Assembly: GCA_021464525.1 (NCBI GenBank)
Contig: JADRCO010000049.1
Coordinates: 1 to 63,209 of the forward strand
Direction of reading: 5' to 3'
Length of the DNA: 63,209 nt
DNA from: Rhizophagus sp. LPA8_4_AMF
Taxonomy: Eukaryota > Glomeromycota > Glomeromycetes > Glomerales > Glomeraceae
Shown: piece by piece, positions 1 to 11,304 of the stretch
Position numbering within the stretch: position 1 is the stretch's first letter
Layout: each line of letters begins with the position of its first letter
Translations under genes and position numbers: made by a program
The notes under the pieces: generated by a model
The model's input: the letters and a program-made list of their open reading frames with translations, nothing else
Database searches by the model: none
What the model was told of the DNA's origin: nothing

Positions 1-6
1 GATTTT

Positions 7-33
7 CCTTATAAGGAGAATCTCCTTATAAGG
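7..33. repeat. Near-perfect palindrome
   Basis: CCTTATAAGGAGA and TCTCCTTATAAGG form a 13-bp inverted repeat around one central base. It could fold as a cruciform or be the tip of an inverted-repeat element cut by the window edge. No function is visible. Confidence 0.5.
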
Positions 34-321
34 AAATTTCGAAAATTCAAAATTTCAAAAAATCAAATTTTCGGAATTTTGGCACTTTTGATCCAAACGG
101 TACACCGTATTTTACATTAATTTAAAGTTAGGTTACTTAGAGAATTCACAACTGTTGTTAACTTCATATGGTAGTTTTTTGTTATAAACCTTACTTATAA
201 TATGACTTTTTTAAATTTATTTTAAAATAGAAATTCTGGCTTTCTAACGGATATTTTTAAACAGAGTTTGAAAAATATTAAAAGATTTTTTTCTTTTAAC
301 GAAGTAAAAAAAAAAGATCTA

Positions 322-730
322 TGGTGCGTCTCATCTATAAACCACAATAATATTAGATAACTTCAAATTTTTATAAATTATGAACTAAGTAATATAAAAA
401 AAACTAAACCGATAGAATGATAGAGCAACATAAGCTGCATATTTCTATCGGTTTATTTTACAAGTTTTAATAATAATATTATGTGATATAATAGATCAAA
501 AATTGATAATTTTAGTAAGTGATAATAGTCAAAATGGAAAATTTCGGACTAGTCTTTCATGCAATTTTATGGATTCCATAAAAAATCCATGGAATTTAAC
601 AAAAAAAAATTTTTTGCCGCTTACGCGGCAAAATTATATGTAATTAGAGTATTGTAAAAATAAATTACACAATATAAATAAATGAATTTTTATAATTTCG
701 GACTATGTGGTTTATAGATGAGACGCACCA
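322..730. mobile_element. MITE with 25-26 bp perfect terminal inverted repeats and TA flanks
   Basis: Positions 321-346 are an exact reverse complement of 706-731. The ends read TGGTGCGTCTCATC and GATGAGACGCACCA, and TA lies immediately outside both ends (320-321 and 731-732), as expected for a Tc1/mariner-type target duplication. The interior has no coding capacity but holds further hairpins: 406-417 with 443-454, and 612-620 with 625-633 (9-bp stem, 4-nt loop). ATTTCGGACTA occurs twice, near 541 and 697. This looks like a non-autonomous miniature element of about 409 bp, young enough to keep identical ends. Confidence 0.8.
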
Positions 731-732
731 TA

Positions 733-1987
733 CATTTTTGCCATATGTGGGATGACGTAATATACTGTGCGTACCCTTAATTCTTCCAGTTGTAAAAAAT
801 CACCTTCTAATTTGTCATGTAGGAATAAGTTATATATGAAATAGTGCTTACCTCCCAAATTTTCACTCAAAATTCTTGTAAAAATGGTGGTTAATTCGAG
901 ATTTTACGGTATTATTAAGTAATTATCTGAATTTGGAGTTCATTACTTTTGTTATTTATATAAAATATTTATTGAGAAAAAGATACAAATGAATGTTAAT
1001 ATAAAAGAATCACAGATGAAGAGAACTATAAATAACAAATAGAAACTATGTTTACCAAAAGAAAATAATTTTTCTAATTAACGTTGTACGCCATAATTTC
1101 AGAAAGTAAGTCAAGAGTAGTGTAAGGAAGAGAAAAAGCATATTCGTAGAAAAAAAAAACTTTTTTTTACCATTAAATACAATAGAATTTTTCTTAAATG
1201 TTGTAAGAAAAAATAAGTGTTATTATGATCGGTTTTTTAACGAATTTTGATGAACTTTTGTTGAAATTTTTACGTAAACTATAATATAAATTTCACTAAC
1301 TATTTTTCATTAATAAAATTAAATAAATTATTCATTTTATTTAATGAATCTTAATTTTAATTTATTAACTTCATACATTAACAAAAATAAATGTTGAAAT
1401 TTTGTTCATAACATAAATGAAATAATTTAAAATTTTTAATTTACACGGTTTCATACACATTTCACGTGACTTTATAGCAAAAAATATTGTAAAAAAAATT
1501 TAATAAATATAACTTTAAAACAAACACATGGTATGTATATTTTTGCCTTTTCTGAAGGTTCACTTAAAGCATTTGAATGTCAATTTTGACTTAATTTAAC
1601 AAATTTATTTTTTTTTATTTTTTTATTTTTTTTTTGTTAAATTTAATTCTGCCCAACATTAAATTATCTAGAAATCATTTGGAAGAAAAATATAGCAATT
1701 TTATAAAAATTATCATAAATAGATTTTTAATAATATTCACTGATCTTAAAATACTTTTATAAATATTCATGGCTATTGTGTCTAAATTTTATTTTACTTT
1801 TTGTTTTATTAAAGCATACTTTCTAATAATACACATTATAATCAAATTACTATGCAAGTGAGGAATAGGCTTTTTATTAGCGAAATGGCGTCTATTTTAC
1901 GTTGAATAATTTTGTTTCGCAAGTGTAGATTTTTACTCATTATTTAGTCAAGTGATAATTTTCGATACTACGAAAAAGTTTTGGACA
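733..1987. other. Gene-free AT-rich stretch
   Basis: Long A and T homopolymers and stops in all frames. I see no gene, RNA or further repeat structure here. Confidence 0.6.
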
Positions 1988-2132
1988 ATGGAAATTATGA
2001 AAAATCATTCAAATTTAAAACATTTATCGCGAAGTAATCAAATCCGCCGATATGTTACAGAAGACAATAAAGGTAAATTTAACAAACATAAATATTACAA
2101 TTTCAGATGATATTAATTTAATAAAGAAATAA
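1988..2132 (+). CDS. Possible tiny two-exon peptide gene
   Basis: An ATG at 1988 opens 28 codons that stop at a good donor (G|GTAAAT after 2072). A consensus acceptor (TTTCAG, 2101-2106) leads to a second exon 2107-2132 in the same phase, giving a basic 36-residue peptide. A separate acidic reading frame, 2143-2220 (25 residues, rich in Glu and Asp), follows directly and could belong to an alternative splice form through AG at 2139-2140, which would also keep phase. There is no recognisable domain. Chance occurrence in AT-rich DNA is quite possible. Confidence 0.2.
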
Positions 2133-2220
2133 ATGCGAAGAGATGGAGAAAGAAGATAATAAAATTGATGATGAAGGAACTGTAGGCGAAGAAACTGATG
2201 AGGAAGAACTTCATGTTTAA

Positions 2221-3177
2221 ATATTAAATAAACTTCGTATCAATTTTCTAACGTGATATATATAATTTCAAATAAAAATTTTTAATTGATAATACTATAA
2301 ATAAAACATATGCTTCGTCTTTCTCGTCATTATTGATCAATCACACAATCGATTACGTGTGACCAATTACTTTACCCAGGGAAATTGCCAAAGTGTACAG
2401 CAAATTTCTGCTCAAATATACAGTACGATGTTGGCAGAAATTTTATTGTATTGTACGATTTTTAATATTATATACTTCAAATTAAATCAAAATGTACTGT
2501 ACATTCAAAACTATTGTACGAAATTGTTATTCTATAGTGATATTCTCAATTAAATTGAATATTTTTTGCAAAAAACTAGAAAGATAGGTCTGTAATTAAG
2601 CAATAGTGAAAAAATTGTGAAATTGTGATATGTAGATATTTAAAAATTTCCTCAAAGACAAATCAGAACCAGTTTATTATTATAAATAAAAAATTTACTA
2701 TTTTTTAATAATATGGAACCAGATTTTTTTTAATTCCTGCACTACTTTAATTACTGAATATAATCAGATACCGGAATTTTTTAATCTATATAATAATTTT
2801 TAATTTGGTTGAAAGTGTACAATGAATCTTTCTTATTATGAGCTAGGTATACAACAAGTGTTTCTGCTACAAATTGAGTGTACGACGCATTTTTTTTCTT
2901 GTATGTAGCTACACGTGATCATCTAAAAAAAAATTTGTACCACGGTACGACCGTCGGTACGTCGGTATTATAATTAGCTCATAACGCTAACGGTTGGTCG
3001 GTACGACAAAAAATTCTGAAAGTGTACTACAAGGTTCTATCATAGTATATTCAGGGACCCTCCTTACCCGTACAAAATCCACTAATCTGAGATAACATTA
3101 ATTTACGTAGAATATTTTTTTTTACAATAACCAGCAAATAATTGATTAGGAAAAGGTTTCATGCATGTGCACTCCTA
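2221..3177. other. Gene-free stretch with a small CGGTACG-rich patch
   Basis: No credible coding region. Around 2937-3003 the motif CGGTACG or GTCGGTACG recurs several times on both strands in an otherwise AT-rich background, probably the remains of a small inverted-repeat element. The rest is A/T homopolymer-rich. Confidence 0.5.
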
Positions 3178-6006
3178 TTATAAATCATCAGGAACTATAA
3201 AAATATAGAGAGAGAGATAAATAATCAGAAATGAATTAAGTAATTTATATAAAGAAAATTCAAGAACTTACTGAATAAACTTTCAAAATCATCACTATTA
3301 ATAACTGCGGAATTTAATCGCCAATTAAACAATTAGTATTGCTTAAATAAGTACTAATTAATTGCAAAATATTATAGTCATATTACCTGAACTAATATTA
3401 TTATTTGTCTGCTCATTATTGGAATCTAAAATCAAAAAACAGATTAACAACAAAATGTCTTTACTTTTTTTGATAAAAAAAAAAAAATTCTTACTTTTCG
3501 TTAAATTAATAATGACATTATCATAACTAGTATCTTGAATACCTAACATTTTTCCTAATTTGGTAAAAACTTTATTAATAGGTGGTCTTACATCTGGATC
3601 AGGGTCCCAACATAATTTATATAATTTCAGGTATTCTTCAGGAGTATCAGGTACTGGTTCTTCTCTAAGACCATCTATTAAATGTAATTTTAGATGATTT
3701 ACACTTTCATTATCAACAAATGGAGGTTTACCGCTTGATAATTCCCACATAAGAACTCCTAAGCTGTAAACATCAGACTTATCGTTATATTTGTACAAAT
3801 AATTCTCTAAACGTTTAGGATCAATATACGCAATCACTCCCATTACACCTGAATGAAGATGCGTTTCAGTCTCTGTACTTTTTGCAATACCGAGATCTAT
3901 AATTTTAGCTTCTCCTTGATGTATTACAATATTTCCAGAATGTAAATCTCGATGAAGAATTTTTTCGCCCTGAAGAAATTTTATTCCTTCAGTAATTTGA
4001 TAAGATAATCTGGTTTTATCATCCCAAGTTAATTTTGAAAAATGTTGTTTGAGATATTGGCGTAAATTTCCACCATCGGCATATTCCATTATAAGCCAAT
4101 ATTCTTGTACATTTAAATCTATTCAAAGATTGATTAACATTATCAGTTATATTTACTTACTGTACAAAGTGACTAAATAAATAGGCTTACCAAAACTTAT
4201 GCCTAATACACGTATTATTCTTGGACAGAAATCTAATCTTCTATGCATATCTAATTCATGAAGGAAAGCTTCCGTTTGTTTTTTGTTAATTGATTCATTA
4301 TTTCTTATTTTTTTGCAAACAACTAATTTATCTGTTTTTTTCCAAATAGCTGTTGAAATACTGCCAAAATGACCACTATCAATCTTTTTCATTGTTGTTA
4401 ATTCATCCTTATTAATAAATTTAACTAAATTCTTTTTTTTAATAAAATTAATCATTTCTGATGGTTCTAAATTTATTATATCTGAAAGATCTATATCCTT
4501 TGGTTTGTTATATTCTATCTTTTGTGAAAGAGTTTCTTGAGATTTGGTCTTATAATAACCAATATTATCTGCAGCAAGAAATTCTAAACTTACTGAGTTT
4601 AATGAGTTCAAGCTTTTATTACGATTAATAGACGACCATAAATTCAGTAAAATATTATATATTTCGTGAATACTAGGACGTAAATTCACTTCAGCATTCC
4701 AACATCTTTCTATCAAGTTCTTGAAACTTTTTGGTATATTATGAGAGAGTTTGGGCCTTAATCCCTGCACAATGTCAAGAGTTAAATAATGATCAATACA
4801 TAGTGGATAATAAGGGATATATCCAGTACCAACCGTATGCATTATCATTCCGAATGCATAAACATCACTAGCTTTTGTATAAGTTTTGTAACGTAAATAT
4901 TCTGGTGCCATATAATGTTGCCACCCAATTATTTCTTCCGTGTTTGTTAAAACCAAATCTTTACAACATCTCGAAAATTCTCCTATTGCGCAAAAGCAGC
5001 CATCATCAAAGTTACTAAAACTACTATCATAACTACTACCAACATTATCAAATACTAATACGCTAAACGGATGTAAATATCTATGAATATATCCAGCATT
5101 ATGTATTGCTTTTAAATCCTCGGCAACATAAAGAAGTAAATGTAATTTCGTTTCCCAATCTAAATTATTGAAGTTTTGAGTAATGTAAGCCGATAGTGAA
5201 CTATTTTGAGGGAACTGTTTCACTATAAAATAATCATTGCTATCAGGCTGTTTAGAGATTCCATAAAATTGAAATAATAAAGCGCATTCTTGAGCATGAC
5301 AATCTAGATATATCTTGAGCTATTAATAAAAATAAAAAGGATTATTAATTTGTTGATAAATAATAAAGAATAAAAATATCATTTATTTGAACTACCTCAT
5401 TCAAAATTTTATCGATTTGATTATTATTATTATCCTTATATAATTCGATAGTAACTTTAGTTTCAGTTCTCTCATATTTCTCGTTTTGTTGGTTCCATAA
5501 TACTCTTGGCCCTTCTTTCCAAATAGCAGAATATACTGTACTTCTCGTATTTCCTAATACTGTGTCTAAAATATTTATATTTTTAAGTTTTTCAAAAGGG
5601 ATCCATTCTAAAAAAGTTTGAGGTTTTGTAGAATTCAATTGTGTATCTTGAAGAAATTTATCAATTTCCTTATTTCCGCTAGTCCAATTTACGAAATTTT
5701 CTTCGCATTGTTTTCGTTCACATTGTTGACACCATTGATAATGGCTTCTTTGCTTTTTACATTTCATGCATATTCCGTACAGAGTTAAAACTCTTTTATT
5801 TGGTTTATCTAGAATAAGTTTTTTTAAATATTATTTATAAACAATTTTATTTATATATATATATATAATTTTTTTTTTTTTTGAAAACATATTATTAATA
5901 TACCTTCGTTTTCTTCCAATAGAATGTGTGGCTCTTCAACAATAACATGATCATTATTCGAATAATTATCGGAATCTTGTAAATTATAATCTTTATTAAG
6001 TTCCAT
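3178..6006 (-). CDS. Gene A: tandem pseudokinase-kinase protein with CxxC N-terminal module
   Basis: Seven exons, complement(3178-3194, 3272-3304, 3387-3425, 3495-4118, 4191-5319, 5396-5808, 5904-6006), close in phase to give about 785 residues. After a short acidic leader comes a Cys module (C48, C51, C61, C64) and an NWTSGN segment. Kinase-like domain 1 (about 100-400) has HRY at 251-253 where HRD is expected and GEF near 285-287 for DFG, so it should be catalytically dead. Domain 2 (about 490-710) keeps a Gly loop (SGHFGS), VCKK lysine, HRD (604-606) and DLG (623-625), so it is probably active; the APE position reads DPK. Folds are of the tyrosine-kinase-like group. The tail is encoded by exons of 39, 33 and 17 nt and ends in IPDDL. 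Gene E on the other strand is its close paralogue. Substrates are unknown. Confidence 0.85.
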
Positions 6007-6018
6007 TACTAAGATGAA

Positions 6019-6050
<32 letters not shown>

Positions 6051-6377
6051 ATTAATATTTGATATTTATATTGACGTGTTTCAAATTTTCTATCAAGAGA
6101 CACAACGCTTTTCCTTATTGATATTAACATTACCCGTTACTACATCTAAATATTTTGTTGATCAATTTGAACACAAATTGTTCTCAGAGTTTATGCTTTA
6201 TAAATTTTATGAAACAAAAAAACAAAGGTGACAAGGGATTGTACTACATATAATAATTTTTTAATGTACACAAACAATATCATAATGGAGTACATAATTT
6301 TAACATTTGATGCATTTTGTCAATCTTCATTTTTGAATAAAGATTTGGCTTTTGCAAAATAGCGATTTTTTTAAAAA
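6007..6377. promoter_or_regulatory. Shared divergent promoter region between genes A and B
   Basis: Genes A (minus) and B (plus) start only 371 bp apart, head to head, so the interval must carry both promoters. It contains long T and A tracts near 6020-6048 and AT-rich TATA-like stretches, but no motif I can assign with confidence. Confidence 0.5.
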
Positions 6378-7750
6378 ATGTCGTACGGAAAAAGGTGTAT
6401 ATGTGAAAATTGTGGCGAACAATTTAAAGAGACTGAATGGTGCAAGACATGTCAGTTAAATTGTTTAAATGATTTAAAAGAAAATTTTACCAGTGGAAAT
6501 GAAAAAATTGACGATTTCATTAAATTAATGCAATTACAAGTTAACGATTACAGTGATATAGTATTTGAATGGATACCTTACGACCAATTCAATGATATTA
6601 AAGAAATAAATCATGGTAGCATTTCTACAATTTTTTCAGCAATATGGAGGGATGGTCCATTAAAATATAATTTAAATAAATATGAGAGATATCCAAATAA
6701 AAAAGTCGGTTTAAAATGTAAATATAATACACATAATATCATCAGTGAATTTCTAAATGAGGTATGGAATTTTCTACTTAATATTTTTATATTACAATAA
6801 TCTAATCAGTCTTTGATGATTTATTAATAGGCTAAAGCGTATTCGATTAGCGGGGTATATAACGGCGTTCTTCAAATACATGGAATTTCTCAAAATCCTA
6901 TTACAAAGGATTATATTTTTGTTCTTGAATATGCAGAAGGAGGAAATTTTGACGATTGGATGAATAGAAATTATAAAACGTTTGATTGGTCCAATAAAAT
7001 CCTCGTATTAAGTTACATTATTAATGGACTAGAAAAAATCCATCAAAGGCAAATGATCCATCGTGATCTTAATACAAAAAATATATTATTTGGGCATAAT
7101 GGTACATATATTTCGGACATGGCATTTTGCGGAGAAACTGATAATGCATCTGAAACCAAGGTTTATGGAGTATTACCTTACGTAGCTCCTGAAGTGTTGA
7201 TAAGAAAGCCTTATACTCAAGCGGCAGATATATATAGTTTTGGTATGATTATGTACTTTACTGCAACCGGAAGACAACCTTTTGACAATCACCTTCACGA
7301 CACGCTTTTAATATTAAATATATGTAACGGAATTAGACCTGAATTAAATGAATCGGGAGCACCAGAATGTTACATTAATTTAATGAAAAAATGTTGGGAT
7401 CCAAATCCAGAAAATAGACCAAATGCTATTGAAGTAAAAAAAACGATTATGTTATTTTACTATTCATACGTCAACTTTATTAAAAAAGGGGAAAATAATG
7501 ATAATCATGAGATCGAAGGACAATTCAAGAAGGCCGAAGAACATAGAAAAGCAGAAGAATACAAGAAAGCTAAAGAACATAAGTTTGAACCAAAAAGTAC
7601 TACGAAAGTAATGGAACAAGAAGGTAAATTAATAAATGATTTATCAGCGTATTATATATAATAATATAGTACTTATTTTTTAATTCTTAATTTATAGCGT
7701 CTCACATCGAACATTCTGAGTTTATCATTCCTGATGATTTGACGATTTGA
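6378..7750 (+). CDS. Gene B: single-domain kinase with CxxC N-terminus and charged coil
   Basis: Three exons (6378-6761, 6831-7623, 7698-7750) encode about 409 residues. The N-terminus carries CENC and CKTC pairs and an NFTSGN segment like gene A, then an EWIPY linker into the kinase fold. Visible motifs are a Gly loop near GSIST, HRDLNTKN (HRD 205-207), DMA at 224-226 for DFG (Asp kept, Phe-Gly lost), and LPYVAPEV for the APE segment. It may be active, with weakened activation-loop geometry. A Lys/Glu-rich, probably coiled segment with repeated KAEE and KAKE follows the kinase. The last exon adds a tail containing IIPDDL, matching the tails of genes A and D. Exon 1 ends precisely at the NE of the alpha-C helix, the same intron position as in genes A and E. 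Confidence 0.85.
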
Positions 7751-8486
7751 CGTTACATAATAATTATTAACTAGTAATTGTTTTATACCTTGTCCGTTTG
7801 TCGTATACAAAATTTATTTTAATTAAATATTGATTTTTTCGGAGTATGGTGATAGACGAAATCAAAACTATTAAAATGAGGATGTATATAATATCAAATT
7901 GTTCAATAAAACATTGTTATAATTATGCAAAATAAAATTACTTTCGAACACACAAATTATTACTTAATACCCGTGATAAACACGCAATCAAAGGGACAAT
8001 TTTACGAATTATGATTAAAATGGCATGGTTATATCTTTTGCTTTGACCAATATACGGATAGTAAACAGTATGACGATAAGCAACTATCACTTTCCTGCAC
8101 CAAACTGATTTTTAAAGGAGCAATATGTGAAATTATAGCAAAATCCCAAATGTCGCACGTGAAAATATTATTTAGTTTTAGTGTAATTTCCATTCAAAGC
8201 CGTTTGAATGATTGAATTACGAATTATGTAATTGGCGCAAAGCGGCAAATGTATCGTTCTTAACCCACCACGCGACAATAAGGGGAGTCAGGAAATACCA
8301 CCAGGAGGGTCAAGTCCGATACTTTTCGTCTTTTAAATTTCCTTATCTAATCATTCAAGCAATTTATAAGTTTTCACTGATTATTAAAAACAAAATTAAC
8401 ATAAATAAATATTATTTATTGAATACAATATAACTAATAAATATTAAATATATTTAAAATTTTAAAAGCGCTCATTCATTTTTCAA
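7751..8486. other. Gap between convergent genes B and C
   Basis: Holds the 3' flanks of genes B and C. A short open frame at 8212-8433 has no start context or family resemblance and looks fortuitous. No terminator signal beyond AT richness is seen. Confidence 0.5.
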
Positions 8487-10597
8487 TTAATAAATATCTA
8501 TTCCTAATGTATTTAGTAACGTGATGGCCTTACTATTATTTTGTAAAGCAGCCTTTCTTAACCATTTAATTCCCTCATCTTCATTCTTTGGAATTTTACA
8601 TTTTCCTTTATAGTATATTTCACCCAAGTGAAATTGTGCAGCGGTATTTTCACCTTCAGTGGCAGCTTTAGTGATATAATCCATAAATATTTCCCGATTA
8701 TTACCTTCAGAAATTATATTTAATAAAGTAAACGCATAGCGTAATTGAGCATCAGGATTTCCTCTATCAGCAGCTTCTTTAAGTAATTTTTTACCCTCTT
8801 CGGGATCTTTTTTATCAGGAAGTAGTCCTTCATTTAAATAGCGACCTTTCCAATATTTTGCTGTTACATTATCATTTTTTGCATGATATTCAAAACATTT
8901 CCAAGCTTTTTCATGTTCACCTTCCCTAAAAGCTACTACACCTTCATCCAATGAAATAATTATTGGATTGGCATTACTGACATCACTAACGTCATCATCA
9001 GGTATATCCAAATCATCATGTACTTCTTTTGACCCATCTAAATCTAATGTTTTATCATCAAGTAAATCTGGTAAATTGGCATCAAACATATAAATAATAG
9101 AATTATGTAGTTCTTCTAACATGCTCAATATTTTCAGAAAAGAAATGCGTTCTTGTGGAATTTGTTTCCAAGCTATAGAATATATAAAATCGATTAGGAA
9201 ATTGTAATTACGCATAAATTATTAAATAATGGATAGTAAAATTAAACAAAAAGCATTGAATAGCTTTGATAATACTTACAGTCATTTATAATTTTCTTAT
9301 AAACTCCATGAATTTCTTCAGGAGTCGATTTTCCAAATTTAATTATTTCTCTACCGCCTTTAGTCACATGAGCCTTAATCTTTTCTAATTTCATATTTCT
9401 ATATGGAATTTTTTCAAAAGCAAGCTCCCAGAGCAACATGCTAAAGCTAAAAATTTCACACCATGTTGTGTATCGAGAATTATAGTTGCTTAATTTTTCA
9501 GGTGCCATCCAACGCATAGTGTCATTCATTTCGCTCCCTATTGAAGTGGTATTTCCAGAATAATAACGTGCTAATTCGAAATTATAAATTTTAGGTTCTA
9601 ACGTTTGCGTCATTAAGATATTTTCACATTTTAAGTCATGATGTAAGATTTCAGCCTGTTGTAAAAATACAAGCCCACGACAAATATTAAGAGCGATCCT
9701 AACTTTACAATGCCATTGAATATCCTTTCTTTCGTAAAGCTCTTTCAAAGTTCCACGCTGAGCCCACTCAAAAACCATAACGTCATTATTGTCAATTGTC
9801 GAGATACCATAAAATCTAAGGATATGTTTACATTCGGATAATTTCATTAAAATTTCAAGATGTCCTTCTTTTGGACCTTCTTCAGTCGTTGAGATTGATT
9901 TACAAGCTACTTCCTGTGCTTTAAAAGTTCTCTTTACTACAACATTAGAATTTTTTCCACGTCGGACATCATCAGCAGTTCCTTGTGAAGGAAGTTCTAG
10001 ATTTTTTGGACTAATTCTATTTACGCCATGTAAAGATTTTTCATTTATGTGATTCTTAATATACTTTATTTCATCATGTAGGTCATCCACTTTTCTATCT
10101 ATCGTTTTAAGATATTTATCAAATTCAGCAAGATCTTCTGTTAAAGCTTCTTCGTCAATCCTTCTTTGTTCTTCGTTAGCAACTGCTATGGTAAAATGTA
10201 AATCATTCATCGATTTATCATAATCTTTTGATAGTTTCATAAATTTTTCTTTAATGGAAATTGCTTTTGTATATTTCCTAAAACCGCGAATTTTTGAAAT
10301 ATCCGCAGTATATGCTTCAATTTCATTTAAAACATAAATAAATTTATGAAAAGCCTGATAATATACTTCGTTACGTAATTTATTTTCATTTTTCTGTTTT
10401 CTACGTTTTAATGAATCTATAGCGGTACTAGTTAATTTCACTCGGTCTAATAGAGAATTACATATATTTTGGTTATATTCTGCTGCTTCACAAGTTTCTA
10501 TTATCCTATTAATCACAGTTGTGGCCGTTTGAATTAAGGGCAAATATGTACCCATAATATCTCCTACTACAGTGAGAGCTACTTTAACTTCCTCCAT
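8487..10597 (-). CDS. Gene C: helical bundle, pseudokinase and Sel1 repeats (MLKL-like domain order)
   Basis: Two exons, complement(8487-9172, 9280-10597), give 667 residues. Residues 1-190 are predicted all-helical, with a hydrophobic first helix and Lys/Arg-rich later helices, resembling the four-helix-bundle N-domain that precedes the MLKL pseudokinase and related domains in fungal kinases. Residues about 200-470 are kinase-like. The VACK lysine (K233) and the HHD aspartate (D321) remain, but there is no Gly-rich loop, DFG is NFE (339-341), and the helix-F segment reads WCEIFSF where SDIYSFG is usual. Loss of the metal-binding Asp argues for a pseudokinase. Residues about 540-667 hold Sel1/TPR-like repeats (AKYWKG, AQLRYA, AAQFHLG, GIKWLRKAA). 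A likely role is scaffold or sensor; membrane action is only an analogy. Confidence 0.85.
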
Positions 10598-11058
10598 TAC
10601 GATAGCAAGATAGCAATATCTTCTTTTAGAAACATATATTTTTAAAAAACTCGTTTATAATTTAATTTGTGTAGGTATTGCGGGTATTGCGGGTATGAAA
10701 AAAAAAAATAGGTTTATAAAAAGAAAATTACAGTTCCACAATTTTTCGTATGACATTTCACAAAATTAATGCATTAAATTGATTGACAATCAACCATGAT
10801 ATATGATAATCTTGTTTTGTATTACTGTAACTTTAACCCCTAGGTATTACACAAGTACTAAATTCGGTGGATAAAATTGAAAAAACTCCGCATTTGAACC
10901 AAAGAAATTATTAATCCAATCAGATCGACAAGTCCCTCACATAATCTAAGTTTCAGTCTGAGAATATTTCAATTTTTTTAAAAGCGACAGACTTAATATT
11001 TTAAAAATTGATTATTATAAAAAAATTTTTATGGTTTATATTAAGATTGTCCGGTATG
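10598..11058. other. Upstream flank of gene C
   Basis: AT-rich with a small direct repeat (TATTGCGGG, twice at 10676-10693). No coding evidence. It must contain the gene C promoter, but no element is recognisable. Confidence 0.45.
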
Positions 11059-11304
11059 TACTGTACAGAAGAGACCTGCAAACGGGACCGGAACGCGGAA
11101 ATCAGGACCCGGCCCGGACCCGGATCTGGGTTTGGGCCGGAAATACCCGGGACGGCACATGATTTTCTGTAAACCCGGATTTCGTAATTCTGGCCAAAAC
11201 TTCCAATTAAGCTGGCCGATTTTTTTGTTTTTACAATTTTACCCCAAATTGATATAATAACGATCCGGGTCCGTGCCGGAAGTCAATGCAGACCTCTACT
11301 GTAC
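11059..11304. mobile_element. GC-rich terminal-inverted-repeat element (hAT-type MITE candidate)
   Basis: GTACAG-N-AGAG-NN-CTGCA at 11063-11080 is matched 15 of 18 by the reverse complement of 11287-11304. TACTGTAC is present at both ends (11059-11066 and 11297-11304), so it could be an 8-bp target duplication or part of the inverted repeat; the boundary is ambiguous. The interior is full of CCCGGAC and CCGGGT blocks, a sharp GC island in AT-rich DNA. No coding capacity. Confidence 0.55.

Noticed and set aside
2359-2553. 64-codon open frame
   Set aside because: Starts at GTG, composition is typical of AT-rich chance frames, no splice or family support.
8212-8433. 73-codon open frame with a GC-richer start
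   Set aside because: No ATG at the start, no motif, lies between two convergent genes.
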